Positions 46,352-56,889 are shown, counted from the first letter of the stretch. The stretch: DNA of 64,000 nucleotides from Burkholderia oklahomensis C6786 (GCF_000959365.1 NZ_CP009555.1:868001-932000); one strand, 5' to 3'. The notes: generated by a model not told the origin, from the letters alone. A program made the numbers and translations.

Positions 46352-47416
46352 TTAACGCACCACTTGCGCGAGGTCGCCGGCCTTGTACTTCTCGGCCATC
46401 TTGTCGAGCGCAACCGGCTTGATCTTCGCCGCCTGGCCTTCGCAGCCGAACGCCAGATAGCGCGCGACGCAGATCTTCTTCGCCGCTTCGCGCGCGGGCT
46501 TCAGGTAGTCGCGCGGGTCGAACTTCGACGGATTCTCGAACATGTAGCGGCGGATCGCGCCCGTGATCGCGAGACGCAGGTCGGTGTCGATGTTGACCTT
46601 GCGCACGCCGTGCTTGATGCCTTCCTGGATCTCCTCGACGGGCACGCCGTAGGTTTCCTTCATGTCGCCGCCGAACTCGCGGATTTCCGCGAGCAGGTCC
46701 TGCGGCACCGACGACGAACCGTGCATCACGAGGTGCGTGTTCGGAATGCGCGCGTGGATTTCCTTGATGCGCTCGATCGACAGGATGTCGCCCGTCGGCT
46801 TCTTCGTGAACTTGTACGCGCCGTGCGACGTGCCGATCGCGATCGCGAGCGCGTCGCACTGCGTGAGCTTCACGAAGTCGGCGGCCTGCTCGGGGTCCGT
46901 CAGCAGCTGCTCGCGGGTCATCGTGCCTTCCGCGCCGTGGCCGTCTTCCTTGTCGCCCTTCATCGTCTCGAGCGAGCCGAGCACGCCGAGCTCGGCCTCG
47001 ACCGTCACGCCGATCGAGTGCGCCATCTCGACGACCTTGCGCGACACGTCGACGTTGTATTCGTACGATGCGACCGTCTTGCCGTCGGCCTGCAGCGAGC
47101 CGTCCATCATCACGCTCGTGAAGCCGCTGCGGATCGCCGTCAGACACACCGCCGGCGACTGACCGTGATCCTGATGCATCACGACGGGAATGTGCGGGTA
47201 CGACTCGACCGCCGCTTCGATCAGGTGGCGCAGGAACGGCTCGCCCGCGTACTTCCGGGCGCCGGCCGACGCCTGCATGATCACGGGCGCGCCGACTTCG
47301 TCGGCGGCCGCCATGATCGCCTGCACCTGCTCCAGGTTGTTCACGTTGAATGCGGGCAGGCCGTAGCCGTTTTCCGCCGCGTGATCCAGCAGTTGACGCA
47401 TTGATACGAGAGGCAT
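46352..47416 (-). CDS. fbaA: Fructose-bisphosphate aldolase, class II
   Basis: It splits fructose 1,6-bisphosphate to glyceraldehyde 3-phosphate and dihydroxyacetone phosphate, using Zn2+. The 354-residue protein is of the CbbA/type B class II group; zinc and substrate blocks are [28 protein letters not shown] and MHGSSSVP. It lies between pyk and purC on the same strand. Confidence 0.96.
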   Translation of the reverse strand: MPLVSMRQLLDHAAENGYGLPAFNVNNLEQVQAIMAAADEVGAPVIMQASAGARKYAGEPFLRHLIEAAVESYPHIPVVMHQDHGQSPAVCLTAIRSGFTSVMMDGSLQADGKTVASYEYNVDVSRKVVEMAHSIGVTVEAELGVLGSLETMKGDKEDGHGAEGTMTREQLLTDPEQAADFVKLTQCDALAIAIGTSHGAYKFTKKPTGDILSIERIKEIHARIPNTHLVMHGSSSVPQDLLAEIREFGGDMKETYGVPVEEIQEGIKHGVRKVNIDTDLRLAITGAIRRYMFENPSKFDPRDYLKPAREAAKKICVARYLAFGCEGQAAKIKPVALDKMAEKYKAGDLAQVVR

Positions 47417-47600
47417 TGTGGTACTCCTTGAATGAAAACCTTGCGCCCTACGCGGCGTCTTACGGCCCGCCCCGACGGAAGACGGGAGGACCGGCGCGGC
47501 CGAGCGTCGAATAGCCGCATTTTATCGCGAAGCGCCTCCGATTCAGACCAAATGGCGGATTCGCTGGCAATTTGTTACGTCTTTCAGATCGCCTTCAAGC

Positions 47601-47636
47601 AAAAAAAGCCGCGGGGGCATCCGACCCCACGCGGCT
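47601..47636 (-). terminator. Rho-independent terminator after pyk
   Basis: In the minus-strand reading, AGCCGCG-T-GGGG pairs with CCCC-C-GCGGCT around a 7-nt loop and is followed by seven T residues. It lies 52 nt after the pyk stop. Confidence 0.9.
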
Positions 47637-47688
47637 CGCTCCGGGCGCAAGCGGCATGCCCGGCGGGCGTGCTGCTCCCGGCCCGGTA

Positions 47689-49125
47689 TCAGTAGTGCTC
47701 GCCGACGCGCACGATCTTCAGCGTGTTCGTGCCGCCCGCCTGCCCCATCGGCTCGCCGACCGTCAGCACGACCATGTCGCCGTGCGCGACGTAGCCGCGC
47801 CGCACGATCAGCTCGAGCGCCTGCTGCAGCGCGGAATCGCGGTCGCTGTCGAAGTCGACGTGCAGCGGCGTCACGTTGCGGAAGAGGGCCATCGCGCGCT
47901 CGCTGCCGACCCGCGGCGTCAGCGCGAAGATCGGCACGTGCGTGTAGTGGCGCGACATCCAGAGCGCCGTCGCGCCCGATTCGGTCAGCGCGACGATCGC
48001 CTTCGCGCCCAGGTGGTACGCGGTGAAAAGCGCGCCCATCGCGATCGACTGATCGATCCGCGTGAACGTGCGGTCGAGGAAATCCTTGTCGAGCTCGACG
48101 TGCTCGGATTTCTCCGCCTCGACGCAGACGGCCGCCATCGCCTCGATCGTGACGGTCGGGTACTTGCCCGTCGCGGTCTCGGCGGACAGCATCACGGCGT
48201 CGGTGCCGTCGAGCACCGCGTTCGCGACGTCCGACACCTCCGCGCGGGTCGGCACGGGCGCGTGGATCATCGACTCCATCATCTGCGTCGCGGTGATCAC
48301 CAGCTTGTTCGATTCGCGCGCCATCCGGATCATCCGCTTCTGCAGCGCGGGCACCGCCGCGTTGCCGACCTCGACGGCCAGGTCGCCGCGCGCGACCATG
48401 ATGCCGTCCGACGCGTCGAGGATCTCCTGCAGCGCCGGAATCGCCTCGGCGCGCTCGATCTTCGCGATCATCTTCGGCTTGATGCCGTAAGGCGCGCCCG
48501 CGATGTTCGCGAGCTGGCGCGCCATCTCCATGTCGGTCGCGTTCTTCGGGAACGACACGGCGACGAGATCCGCGCCGAGCGACATCGCGGTGCGGATGTC
48601 CTCCATGTCCTTCGCGGTCAGCGCGGGCGCCGACAGCCCGCCGCCCTGCCGGTTGATCCCCTTGTTGTTCGACAGGTCGCCGCCCACCTTGACGGTCGTG
48701 TGGATCTCGTCGCCGAGCACGCGGTCGACCTTCAGCACGATGAGGCCGTCGTTCAGGAGCAGCACGTCGCCCGGCTTCAGGTCGCGCGGCAGATCCTTGT
48801 AGTCGAGGCCGACCCGCTCGTCGTTGCCGAGCTCGCACGTCGCGTCGAGGATGAACGACTGGCCGGGCGCGAGCGTCGTCTTGCCCGCCTCGAACCTGCC
48901 GACGCGGATCTTCGGCCCCTGCAGGTCCGCCATGATCGCGATTTCCCGGCCGACCCGGCGCGCGGCCTCGCGGACCATCTCGGCGCGTTCGCGGTGATCG
49001 TCGGCGGTGCCGTGCGAGAAATTGAGCCGCACGACGTCGAGACCCGCGTGCATCATCTGCAACAGGACCTCCGGCGAGCTGGATGCCGGACCGATCGTGG
49101 CGACTATCTTGGTGGCGCGATGCAT
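47689..49125 (-). CDS. pyk: Pyruvate kinase
   Basis: It makes pyruvate and ATP from phosphoenolpyruvate, the last step of glycolysis. The 478-residue protein begins HRATKIVATIGPASSSPE, has the metal- and phosphate-binding blocks RLNFSHG and the signature IMVARGDLAVEVG, and ends with the usual C-terminal regulatory domain. The ATG at 49125 is chosen because the family N terminus starts there. It lies 344 nt after pgk; the gap has no other gene I can support. Confidence 0.96.
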   Translation of the reverse strand: MHRATKIVATIGPASSSPEVLLQMMHAGLDVVRLNFSHGTADDHRERAEMVREAARRVGREIAIMADLQGPKIRVGRFEAGKTTLAPGQSFILDATCELGNDERVGLDYKDLPRDLKPGDVLLLNDGLIVLKVDRVLGDEIHTTVKVGGDLSNNKGINRQGGGLSAPALTAKDMEDIRTAMSLGADLVAVSFPKNATDMEMARQLANIAGAPYGIKPKMIAKIERAEAIPALQEILDASDGIMVARGDLAVEVGNAAVPALQKRMIRMARESNKLVITATQMMESMIHAPVPTRAEVSDVANAVLDGTDAVMLSAETATGKYPTVTIEAMAAVCVEAEKSEHVELDKDFLDRTFTRIDQSIAMGALFTAYHLGAKAIVALTESGATALWMSRHYTHVPIFALTPRVGSERAMALFRNVTPLHVDFDSDRDSALQQALELIVRRGYVAHGDMVVLTVGEPMGQAGGTNTLKIVRVGEHY

Positions 49126-49469
49126 GAATCTCCTCGTTTGACTGAGTGAAAGCGCTGGATGTACCGCCGCGAGAGCCGAAAGCCGCGCGGCCCAGCCGCC
49201 GCCGCTCCGGAACGCGCGCCGGTGCGTGCTGCGCCCGGCGTCGCTTTGTCCGCGGGCGCCGGCATTGGCAGCCGGCGCCGCGTCGTCGTATCGGGTTCGG
49301 CGGGACCGCTCGCGCGGCCCGCCCGGCGATCGGCCGACTGCCGTCGCCCCGGCGCCGGGCGCCATCCGCGTGCCCGCCGCCGCGCGGGCGGCCGGCATGT
49401 CCGGCCGCACCGCGCTTCCCACTTCATGCCGCGCGCGAAGCGGGATGCGACGCGCGCCGCGTCACGCGC
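49126..49469. other. Intergenic region between pgk and pyk
   Basis: The 344-bp gap is GC-rich and has long open frames on both strands, none resembling a known protein. It probably carries the pyk promoter, since AGGAG lies directly before the pyk ATG. I see no clear operator. Confidence 0.5.
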
Positions 49470-50663
49470 TTACGCGCGCGTTTCGAGCACTTCGACGGCG
49501 GGCAGCTTCTTGCCCTCGAGAAATTCGAGGAACGCGCCGCCGCCCGTCGAGATATAGCTGATCTTGTCGTGGATCCCGTACTTCGCGATCGCGGCGAGCG
49601 TGTCGCCGCCGCCCGCGATCGAGAACGCGGCCGAGTTCGCGATCGCATCGGCGAGCGTCTTCGTGCCGTTGCCGAACTGGTCGAATTCGAACACGCCGAC
49701 GGGGCCGTTCCAGACGATCGTGCCCGCCTTCTCGAGCTGGCCGGCGAGCGCCTTCGCGGTTTCCGGCCCGATGTCGAGGATCATGTCGTCGGCTTCGATG
49801 TCGGCGACGTTCTTCACGGCAGCCGCGGCCGTCGGGGAAAACTCCTTCGCGACGACGACGTCGGTCGGGATCGGCACCGACGCGCCGAGCTTGCGGGCTT
49901 CGTCGATGATCGCCTTCGCCTCGCCGACGAGGTCTGCTTCCGCGAGCGACTTGCCGATCGGCAGGCCCGCCGCGAGCATGAACGTGTTCGCGATGCCGCC
50001 GCCGACGATCAACTGATCGACCTTCGCCGCGAGCGACTTCAGGATGGTCAGCTTCGTCGACACCTTCGAGCCGGCGACGATCGCGACGAGCGGGCGCTTC
50101 GGGTTGCCGAGCGCCTTGCCGAGCGCGTCGAGCTCGGCCGCCAGCAGCGGGCCCGCGCATGCGACGGGCGCGTACTTCGCGATGCCGTGCGTCGTGGCTT
50201 CCGCGCGGTGCGCGGTGCCGAACGCGTCGTTCACGTAGACGTCGCAGAGCTTCGCCATCTTCTGCGCGAGCTCGTCCGAATTCTTCTTCTCGCCCTTGTT
50301 CACGCGGCAGTTCTCGAGCAGCACGACCTGGCCCGGCGCGACCGAAACGCCGTTCTCGACCCAGTTCGCGACGAGCGGCACGTCACGGCCGAGCAGCTCG
50401 GCCAGGCGCTTCGCGACGGGCGCGAGCGAATCCTCGGGCTTGAACTCGCCTTCCGTCGGGCGGCCGAGGTGCGACGTGACCATCACGGCCGCGCCCGCGT
50501 CGAGCGCCGCCTGGATCGCGGGCACCGATGCGCGGATGCGCGTGTCTTCGGTGATGTTGCCATGATCGTCCTGCGGCACGTTCAGATCGGCGCGGATGAA
50601 CACACGTTTGCCGGAGAGCTTGCCTTCGGCGATCAGGTCGGTAAGACGCTTTACTTGGCTCAT
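49470..50663 (-). CDS. pgk: Phosphoglycerate kinase
   Basis: It transfers phosphate from 1,3-bisphosphoglycerate to ADP. The 397-residue protein has the signature [14 protein letters not shown], the [10 protein letters not shown] substrate block, the [13 protein letters not shown] region and the C-terminal [15 protein letters not shown]. It is first in the glycolytic gene run with pyk and fbaA downstream. Confidence 0.97.
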   Translation of the reverse strand: MSQVKRLTDLIAEGKLSGKRVFIRADLNVPQDDHGNITEDTRIRASVPAIQAALDAGAAVMVTSHLGRPTEGEFKPEDSLAPVAKRLAELLGRDVPLVANWVENGVSVAPGQVVLLENCRVNKGEKKNSDELAQKMAKLCDVYVNDAFGTAHRAEATTHGIAKYAPVACAGPLLAAELDALGKALGNPKRPLVAIVAGSKVSTKLTILKSLAAKVDQLIVGGGIANTFMLAAGLPIGKSLAEADLVGEAKAIIDEARKLGASVPIPTDVVVAKEFSPTAAAAVKNVADIEADDMILDIGPETAKALAGQLEKAGTIVWNGPVGVFEFDQFGNGTKTLADAIANSAAFSIAGGGDTLAAIAKYGIHDKISYISTGGGAFLEFLEGKKLPAVEVLETRA

Positions 50664-50900
50664 GGGACTGATGAAGGTTGATGGAGGAAGGCGGTACGAA
50701 GCGCGCGCGGGCTGCCGGCCCGGGCGCCTCGCGCGGCCCGCCGGCTTCGCACGGCAAGGCCCGCGCGACGCGCGCGCGAAAAAAATCCGGAAGGGGTCAT
50801 TCTAGCCGATCCGCCCGGGGCGCTACCCCGCGCGGCGGCGAATTCCTGCTATTCGGCGGCGACGTGCGCCGTTGGGTCGCGCCCGCGCGGCGGCCGCGCG

Positions 50901-51224
50901 TCAGTACAGGATCCGCAGCGCGGTGAACACGAGCATCCCGACGACGATCGTGCCGAGCATGCTGCGGCGCCACAGGAACCACGCGAGGCCGGCCGCGGCC
51001 GCGTAGAAATCGTGGTTCGACAGCGCGAGCGAGATGCCCGCAGGCGTCTCGAGCACGTCGGGCAGGACGACCGCGACGAGCGCGGCGGCGGGCGCGTAAC
51101 GCAGCGCGCGCTGCGCGCGCTCGGGCAGCACCGTGCGCTCGCCGCCGGCGAGAAAGAGCGCGCGCGTGACCGCGGTGACGAGCGTCATCCCGGCGATCGC
51201 GAGCCAGATCTGCCAGTCGCTCAT
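50901..51224 (-). CDS. azlD: AzlD-family branched-chain amino acid transport subunit
   Basis: This 107-residue inner-membrane protein with about four hydrophobic segments is the small partner of AzlC in branched-chain amino acid export. The N terminus WQIWLAIAGMTLVTAVTRALFL is typical. It overlaps azlC by 4 nt (ATGA). Confidence 0.9.
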   Translation of the reverse strand: MSDWQIWLAIAGMTLVTAVTRALFLAGGERTVLPERAQRALRYAPAAALVAVVLPDVLETPAGISLALSNHDFYAAAAGLAWFLWRRSMLGTIVVGMLVFTALRILY

Positions 51225-51982
51225 TCGACGTCCTCCGTGTGCGTCGCGCGGCCCGCCGCGCGGATGCGCCGCCAGTCGGCGCGCTCGACGAACCAGTCGG
51301 CGACGCTGCCCGCCGCGAGCGCCGCGCACACCGCGAGCGGCAGCGCGAGCCGGTACGGCAGCTCGAACGCGACGAGCGACACGATCCCGGCGATCGCGAC
51401 GGCCGCGAGCGTCGAGCGGTTCGAGATCGCGGACACCATGATCGGGATCAGCGCGAGCGTGCCGGCGAGCGCGAGCCCCCAGCTGTCGGGAAAGGCGTTC
51501 GCGAGCGCGATGCCGACGAGCGACGACGCCTGCCAGGCGAACCAGCTCGTGAGCGCCATCCCCCAGAAATAGGCTTCCTTGCCGGGCACGCGGCCCGTCG
51601 CGAAGCCCTGCTTCTGGAACAGCAGATAGATCACGTCGCCGTTGAAATAGCCGATCGCGAGGCGCCGCCACAGCGGCAGATACGAGAAATGGGGCGCGAG
51701 CCCCGCGCTGAAGATCACGAAGCGCATGTTGACCATCGCGGCCGTGAGGAGGATCGTCCAGACGGGCAGCTTCGCGGCGAAGAGAGGCAGCACCGCGAGC
51801 TGCGACGAGCCCGCGTAGACGAGGACCGACATGCCGACCGCCTGCCCCGTCGACAGCACCGACTTGCTCATCGCGATGCCGGTGACGAGCCCCCACGACA
51901 GGATCGCCATCAGCGTCGGGGAAAAGTCGCGAAAGCCCTGGACGAGGGCGAAGCGGTCGGAGGCGGAGAAGCGAGCGAGCAT
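51221..51982 (-). CDS. azlC: AzlC-family branched-chain amino acid exporter subunit
   Basis: This 253-residue membrane protein, with about seven hydrophobic segments, forms the exporter with AzlD (compare YgaZH/BrnFE). Typical blocks are GFRDFSPTLMAILSWGLVTGIAM and VYAGSSQLAVLPL. The ATG at 51982 is preferred; a GTG at 52054 would add 24 positive residues with no ribosome-binding site. It is divergent from ilvE, which handles the same amino acids. Confidence 0.88.
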   Translation of the reverse strand: MLARFSASDRFALVQGFRDFSPTLMAILSWGLVTGIAMSKSVLSTGQAVGMSVLVYAGSSQLAVLPLFAAKLPVWTILLTAAMVNMRFVIFSAGLAPHFSYLPLWRRLAIGYFNGDVIYLLFQKQGFATGRVPGKEAYFWGMALTSWFAWQASSLVGIALANAFPDSWGLALAGTLALIPIMVSAISNRSTLAAVAIAGIVSLVAFELPYRLALPLAVCAALAAGSVADWFVERADWRRIRAAGRATHTEDVE

Positions 51983-52203
51983 CGGGGAAGCGCCGCGAAG
52001 GCGGAAAGCCGGGCCGCTCGCGCGCGTCGCGCGCCGCCGCCCGTTATTTTTCACGCAGGTTGCGCGTCGATTATAGCGCCGGACCCCGCCGTACCGACCG
52101 TTGCCCGCACAAAAACGCTAAAATGAGCGTCTTTGCGACGCGGTGCCGTTCCGAGCCGCCGCGCGCTGCTTCTGCGCATCCCGCATCCACTAGGAGAAGA
52201 CCT

Positions 52204-53127
52204 ATGTCAATGGCCGATCGCGACGGCAAGATTTGGATGGACGGCAAGCTGATCGAATGGCGCGACGCCAAGATCCACGTGCTGACCCACACGCTGCACT
52301 ACGGCATGGGCGTCTTCGAGGGCGTGCGCGCATACAAGACGGCCGACGGCGGCACGGCGATCTTCCGCCTGAAGGAGCACACGAAGCGCCTGCTGAACTC
52401 GGCGAAGATCTTCCAGATGGACGTGCCGTTCGACCAGGAAACGCTCGAAGCGGCGCAGCGCGACGTCGTCCGCGAGAACAAGCTCGAGTCGTGCTACCTG
52501 CGCCCGATCATCTGGATCGGCTCGGAGAAGCTCGGCGTGTCGGCGAAGGGCAACACGATCCACGTCGCGATCGCGGCCTGGCCGTGGGGCGCGTACCTCG
52601 GCGAGGAAGGCCTCGCGAAGGGCATCCGCGTGAAGACGTCGTCGTTCACCCGCCATCACGTGAACGTGTCGATGGTGCGCGCGAAGGCGTCGGGCTGGTA
52701 CGTGAACTCGATCCTCGCGAACCAGGAAGCGACGGCCGACGGCTACGACGAGGCGCTCCTCCTCGACGTCGACGGCTACGTGTCCGAAGGCTCCGGCGAG
52801 AACTTCTTCCTCGTGAACCGCGGCAAGCTCTACACGCCCGATCTGGCGTCGTGCCTCGACGGCATCACGCGCGACACGGTCATCACGCTCGCGAAGGAAG
52901 CCGGCATCGAAGTGATCGAGAAGCGCATCACGCGCGACGAGGTCTACACGGCCGACGAAGCGTTCTTCACCGGCACCGCGGCCGAAGTCACGCCGATCCG
53001 CGAGCTCGACAACCGCACGATCGGCAGCGGCGCGCGCGGCCCGATCACCGAGAAGCTGCAGAGCGCGTTCTTCGACGTCGTGAACGGCAAGAGCGCGAAG
53101 CACGCGGACTGGCTCACCAAGATTTGA
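52204..53127 (+). CDS. ilvE: Branched-chain amino acid aminotransferase
   Basis: This PLP enzyme makes or breaks leucine, isoleucine and valine by transamination with glutamate. The 307-residue fold-type IV protein has the MGVFEGVRAY start block, the PLP Lys in the VRAKASGWYVNSILA segment, and the EGSGENFFLV and TGTAAEVTPI signatures. AGGAGAAG precedes the ATG. A zinc-finger gene follows 61 nt later. Confidence 0.97.
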   Translation: MSMADRDGKIWMDGKLIEWRDAKIHVLTHTLHYGMGVFEGVRAYKTADGGTAIFRLKEHTKRLLNSAKIFQMDVPFDQETLEAAQRDVVRENKLESCYLRPIIWIGSEKLGVSAKGNTIHVAIAAWPWGAYLGEEGLAKGIRVKTSSFTRHHVNVSMVRAKASGWYVNSILANQEATADGYDEALLLDVDGYVSEGSGENFFLVNRGKLYTPDLASCLDGITRDTVITLAKEAGIEVIEKRITRDEVYTADEAFFTGTAAEVTPIRELDNRTIGSGARGPITEKLQSAFFDVVNGKSAKHADWLTKI

Positions 53128-53188
53128 GCGCGCCGCGCGCCCGAGGCCGGGCGCGCGCCGCTCGCCATCGCCATAACGAGAAAGCCCC

Positions 53189-53386
53189 ATGAGTGAAATC
53201 AAGGAAATGCCGCTCATCGAACTGACGGCCAAGGATCTGCCCGCTTACTGCCCGAACCCCGCGATGCCGCGCTGGAGCGCGCATCCGCGCGTGTTCATCG
53301 ACGTCTCGCACGGCGAAGCGCGCTGCCCGTACTGCGGCACGCGCTACAAGCTGCGCGAAGGCGAAATCGTCCGCGGCCATCATTGA
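53189..53386 (+). CDS. CHCC-type zinc-finger domain protein
   Basis: This 65-residue protein resembles the zinc-finger domain of the NDUFS6/mitochondrial complex I 13-kDa subunit. Probable zinc ligands are Cys21, His32 or His41, Cys46 and Cys49 (CPYCG). Such proteins regularly follow ilvE and precede waaF in beta-proteobacteria. Its job is not known. Confidence 0.88.
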   Translation: MSEIKEMPLIELTAKDLPAYCPNPAMPRWSAHPRVFIDVSHGEARCPYCGTRYKLREGEIVRGHH

Positions 53387-53513
53387 GCGCGCGGCGGCTG
53401 TTCCGCCCGACGCGGCGCGGCCGGCCCGACCGGCACGCGCCGCCGCCCCTCCCCCGCAACCCGAGCGCGGCGCATGAGCGTCGCGCTTCATTACGACATC
53501 GGAAATCGACCTG

Positions 53514-54554
53514 ATGCGTCGCGCGTTGGTTATCGCACCGAACTGGATCGGTGACGCATTGATGGCGCAGCCGCTTTTCGCGCTGCTGAAGAAACTGCAT
53601 CCCCGCATCGTCATCGACGCCGTGGCCCCGACGTGGGTCGCGCCCGCGCTCGAGCGAATGCCCGAGATTCACGATGTTCACGCGACCGACCTCGCGCACG
53701 GCAAGCTGCAGATGCTGCGCCGCTGGCAGCTCGCGAGCGATCTGCGCGAGCTCGGCTACGACGCCGCGTACGTGCTGCCGAACTCGCTGAAGTCCGCGCT
53801 GATCCCGTGGCTCGCCGGCATTCCGCTGAGGATCGGCTACACGGGCGAGCATCGCTACGCGCTCCTCAACGTGCGCCACGCGAATCCGAGCAAGGCGCGC
53901 GACGAGCGAGCGCCGATGGTCCAACATTACGCGACGCTTGCATACGCGCCCGGCGCGAAGCTGCCCGAGTCGTTCAAGACGCTGCCGCCGCCGCGGCTCG
54001 AAGCGGACCTGAACGAGACGGCGCGCGTGTCCGCGCGCTTCAACCTCGATACGCGCAAGCCGCTCGTCGTGTTCTGCCCGGGCGCCGAGTACGGCCCGGC
54101 GAAGCGCTGGCCGCCCGAGCACTTCGCGGCGCTCGCGCAGAGCGTGAGTCAGTCTTTTCCCTATACGCAGATCGTCGCGCTCGGCTCGCCGAAGGACGCG
54201 GCGGCCGCACAGGCGATCGCCGAGCGCGCGCCGAACGTGCGCAACCTCTGCGGCCAGACTTCGCTCACCGAGGCGTGCGCGCTGATCGCGCGCGCGAACG
54301 CGGTCGTCACGAACGATTCCGGGCTGATGCACGTCGCGGCGGCGCTGCGCCGGCCGCTCGTCGCGCTCTACGGGTCGACGGATCCGCGTCATACCCCGCC
54401 GCTGTCGGACCTGGCAAAGGTACAATGGCTGCATCTCGAATGCAGTCCCTGCTTCGAACGCGAATGCCCGCTCGGCCACCTGAAGTGCCTGCGCGAGCTG
54501 AGCCCGGAGCAGGTGTTCGGCGATTTGCGCGGGATGCTCGTCGGACAGCGCTGA
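53514..54554 (+). CDS. waaF: ADP-heptose:LPS heptosyltransferase II
   Basis: It adds the second heptose to the lipopolysaccharide inner core on the cytoplasmic face of the inner membrane. The 346-residue GT9 enzyme starts ALVIAPNWIGDALMAQPLFALLK and has the ADP-heptose site blocks CPGAEYGPAKRWPPEHF and VTNDSGLMHVAAAL. It lies 127 nt after the zinc-finger gene. Confidence 0.95.
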   Translation: MRRALVIAPNWIGDALMAQPLFALLKKLHPRIVIDAVAPTWVAPALERMPEIHDVHATDLAHGKLQMLRRWQLASDLRELGYDAAYVLPNSLKSALIPWLAGIPLRIGYTGEHRYALLNVRHANPSKARDERAPMVQHYATLAYAPGAKLPESFKTLPPPRLEADLNETARVSARFNLDTRKPLVVFCPGAEYGPAKRWPPEHFAALAQSVSQSFPYTQIVALGSPKDAAAAQAIAERAPNVRNLCGQTSLTEACALIARANAVVTNDSGLMHVAAALRRPLVALYGSTDPRHTPPLSDLAKVQWLHLECSPCFERECPLGHLKCLRELSPEQVFGDLRGMLVGQR

Positions 54555-54683
54555 CGCCGCGGCCGCAAGGCCGTCCGTTACGCGCCACGCACCCGCACCC
54601 GACTCACCGGTAAGCGGGCGGCCTTGTTCACGCATGGGCCGCCTTGATGAAACGGCGCGCGCCGCGCGCGAGAGATAGACCCG

Positions 54684-55130
54684 ATGCCACGTTTTGCCCG
54701 CCTCTTCGAAGCCGCCGCCGATACGCTGAACGCGTACTATCAGGCAGTCGCCGACGCCAACCTCGACGCGCTGATGGTCCTCTGGATCGACGAGGATTTC
54801 GCCAGCTGCATCTGGGCAGACGGCGCGCATCTGCACGGCCTCGAGCAGATCAGGAGCGGGTTCGCGCAACGGCTGTCGACCCAGCCCGTCACGATCGAGC
54901 CGCTCGACATCCGCGTCTACGACAGCCTCGGCACCGTCGTCTACACGGTCGCGGAGGCGCACCAGCAGGCCGATCTCACGGCCGAGCCGCAGATGGTGTT
55001 CACGACCTACGTGATGATCCACGAGCGCGGCGAATGGCGGATCGCCCACATCCACGCGAGCCCGATCCCCGAGCAGACGGCGACTCAGTTCGCCGCGAAG
55101 ATCCGCCACGCTCAGGGGCCGCTCCACTAA
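54684..55130 (+). CDS. SnoaL-like (NTF2 fold) protein
   Basis: This 148-residue protein has the cone-shaped NTF2-like fold pattern: a helical start (AAADTLNAYYQAVADANLDALMVLW), FASCIWADGAHLHGLEQIRSGF, and the closing strand WRIAHIHAS. Such proteins may be small enzymes or ligand-binding domains; the function is unknown. It lies 18 nt before the YheT-type hydrolase and is probably cotranscribed. Confidence 0.8.
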   Translation: MPRFARLFEAAADTLNAYYQAVADANLDALMVLWIDEDFASCIWADGAHLHGLEQIRSGFAQRLSTQPVTIEPLDIRVYDSLGTVVYTVAEAHQQADLTAEPQMVFTTYVMIHERGEWRIAHIHASPIPEQTATQFAAKIRHAQGPLH

Positions 55131-55148
55131 GCACAGGCGTTTGCAGCG

Positions 55149-56186
55149 ATGAGCACCGCGCTTCCTCCGCTTCCCGCTGCCGACGAGACCGCCCGCCCGG
55201 CAGCCTCGTCCCTCTACCGCGCGCCGCTCTGGCTGCCGACGAGCCACGCGCAGACGATCGTCCCTGCGCTCTTCGCGCGCCGGCCGGACGTCGGATACCG
55301 GCGCGAGCGCTGGGACACGCCCGACGGCGACTTCATCGACATCGACTGGCTCACGCACCCGGACGGCGCGGCGCCCGGGCCAAGCGCCCCGCTCGCCGTG
55401 CTGTTCCACGGCCTCGAAGGCAGCTCCGATTCACATTACGCACGCGTGCTGATGGCGGCCGCCCGCGCACGCGGCTGGCGCGGCGTCGTCCCGCATTTCC
55501 GCAGCTGCAGCGGCGAGATGAACCGGATGCCGCGCTTCTATCACCTCGCCGACAGCGCCGAAGTCGACTGGATCCTGCGGCGGCTCGCTAAAGGCCATCG
55601 CGGGCCGCTCGTCGCGGTCGGCGTGTCGCTCGGCGGCAACGTGCTGCTGCGCTGGCTCGGCGAGCGGCGCGGCGACACGTCGATCGTCACGGCGGCCGCG
55701 GCGGTCTCGACGCCGATCGACATCCACGCGGGCGGACGCGCGCTGTCGCAAGGCTTCTCGATGGTCTACACGCACAGCTTCCTGAAGACGCTGAAGCTGA
55801 AGGCGCTCCTCAAGCTCGAGCAATACCCGGGGCTCTTCGACAAGGAAACGATGCTCGCCGCGCGCACGATGCACGACTTCGACGACGTCGTGACCGCGCC
55901 GCTGCACGGCTTCGCCGACGCGAACGACTACTGGACGCAGGCGACGACGCGCCCGCTCCTCGCGGCGATCGACGTGCCGACGCTGATCCTCAACGCGCGC
56001 AACGACCCGTTCCTGCCGGCGTCGGCGCTGCCCGGCCCGCGCGACGTGTCGCGCGTGGTCGTGCTCGACCAGCCCGAGCACGGCGGCCATGCGGGCTTCA
56101 TGACGGGCCCGTTTCCGGGACGCATCGACTGGTGGCTGCCGACCCGCATCTTCGATTTCTGCTCACGCTTCACCGATCATGGATGA
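55149..56186 (+). CDS. YheT-family alpha/beta hydrolase
   Basis: This 345-residue putative esterase has the family start APLWLPTSHAQTIVPALFARR, the oxyanion block FHGLEGSSDSHYAR, the nucleophile Ser in VGVSLGGNVLLRWLGE, an acid in LNARNDPFLP and the catalytic His in PEHGGHAGF. The real substrate of YheT proteins is not settled. Its 3' end overlaps the next gene by 8 nt. Confidence 0.9.
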   Translation: MSTALPPLPAADETARPAASSLYRAPLWLPTSHAQTIVPALFARRPDVGYRRERWDTPDGDFIDIDWLTHPDGAAPGPSAPLAVLFHGLEGSSDSHYARVLMAAARARGWRGVVPHFRSCSGEMNRMPRFYHLADSAEVDWILRRLAKGHRGPLVAVGVSLGGNVLLRWLGERRGDTSIVTAAAAVSTPIDIHAGGRALSQGFSMVYTHSFLKTLKLKALLKLEQYPGLFDKETMLAARTMHDFDDVVTAPLHGFADANDYWTQATTRPLLAAIDVPTLILNARNDPFLPASALPGPRDVSRVVVLDQPEHGGHAGFMTGPFPGRIDWWLPTRIFDFCSRFTDHG

Positions 56187-56775
56187 CATCGTCAAACAGG
56201 CGCTCGCCAAGTGGCCTAACGTCCCGCACTGCACCGGATGGCTGCTGCTCGACCGGCGCGGCTGCTGGCGGATGCGCGACGACGCGGCGCAGGCGGCGGG
56301 CGCGCTCGGCTCGCCTGTCCGGCACCCGGCGCTGATCGACTTCATCGCCCGCAACTACGAGCGCGACGCCGACGGGCAGTGGTTCTTCCAGAACGGGCCG
56401 CAGCGCGTGTACGTCGAGCTCGCGTACACGCCGTGGATCGTCCGGCTCGCGGCCGATCGCGACGATCCGGCGCGCGTCGCGCTCACCGACCACACGGGCC
56501 GCGCGTTCGAGCCGGCGCGCGCGTGGCTCGACGACGCGGGCGGCGTGCTGTTCGCCGACGCGGCGACGCCGCCGCGCGTCGCCGCGCTGCACGATCACGA
56601 TCTCGGGCTCTTCGCCGATCATGCGGACCTCGACGACGACGGCGCGCACGGCGTGCTGCACCTCGGCGGCGGCGTAGACCTGCCGCTCGAGCCGATCCGG
56701 CGCGACGACGTCGCGCGGCGGTTCCGGTTCGTCGCGAGCCCGGCCGCGCGCGCGGGCGGTCAGGCGGCGGACTGA
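56179..56775 (+). CDS. Conserved hypothetical protein (DUF2946-like)
   Basis: This 198-residue cytosolic protein has no catalytic motif I recognise. It begins MDDIVKQALAKWPNVPHCTGWL and is rich in Asp, His and Trp; the pattern recalls the proteobacterial DUF2946 family. It overlaps the YheT-type gene by 8 nt, so it is translationally coupled to it and may work with it. The domain name is from memory and should be taken as tentative. Confidence 0.7.
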   Translation: MDDIVKQALAKWPNVPHCTGWLLLDRRGCWRMRDDAAQAAGALGSPVRHPALIDFIARNYERDADGQWFFQNGPQRVYVELAYTPWIVRLAADRDDPARVALTDHTGRAFEPARAWLDDAGGVLFADAATPPRVAALHDHDLGLFADHADLDDDGAHGVLHLGGGVDLPLEPIRRDDVARRFRFVASPAARAGGQAAD

Positions 56776-56889
56776 CGCGCGGGAAAGCGCGCGGCCGCGC
56801 ACGGCGCGTCGTTCGACGTCGCCGGAAAAGGAGCCGGGCTGCCGGCGCGAACGCCCGGCGGGCGGGCGGCCCGGCCGCGGCGCCGCGCG

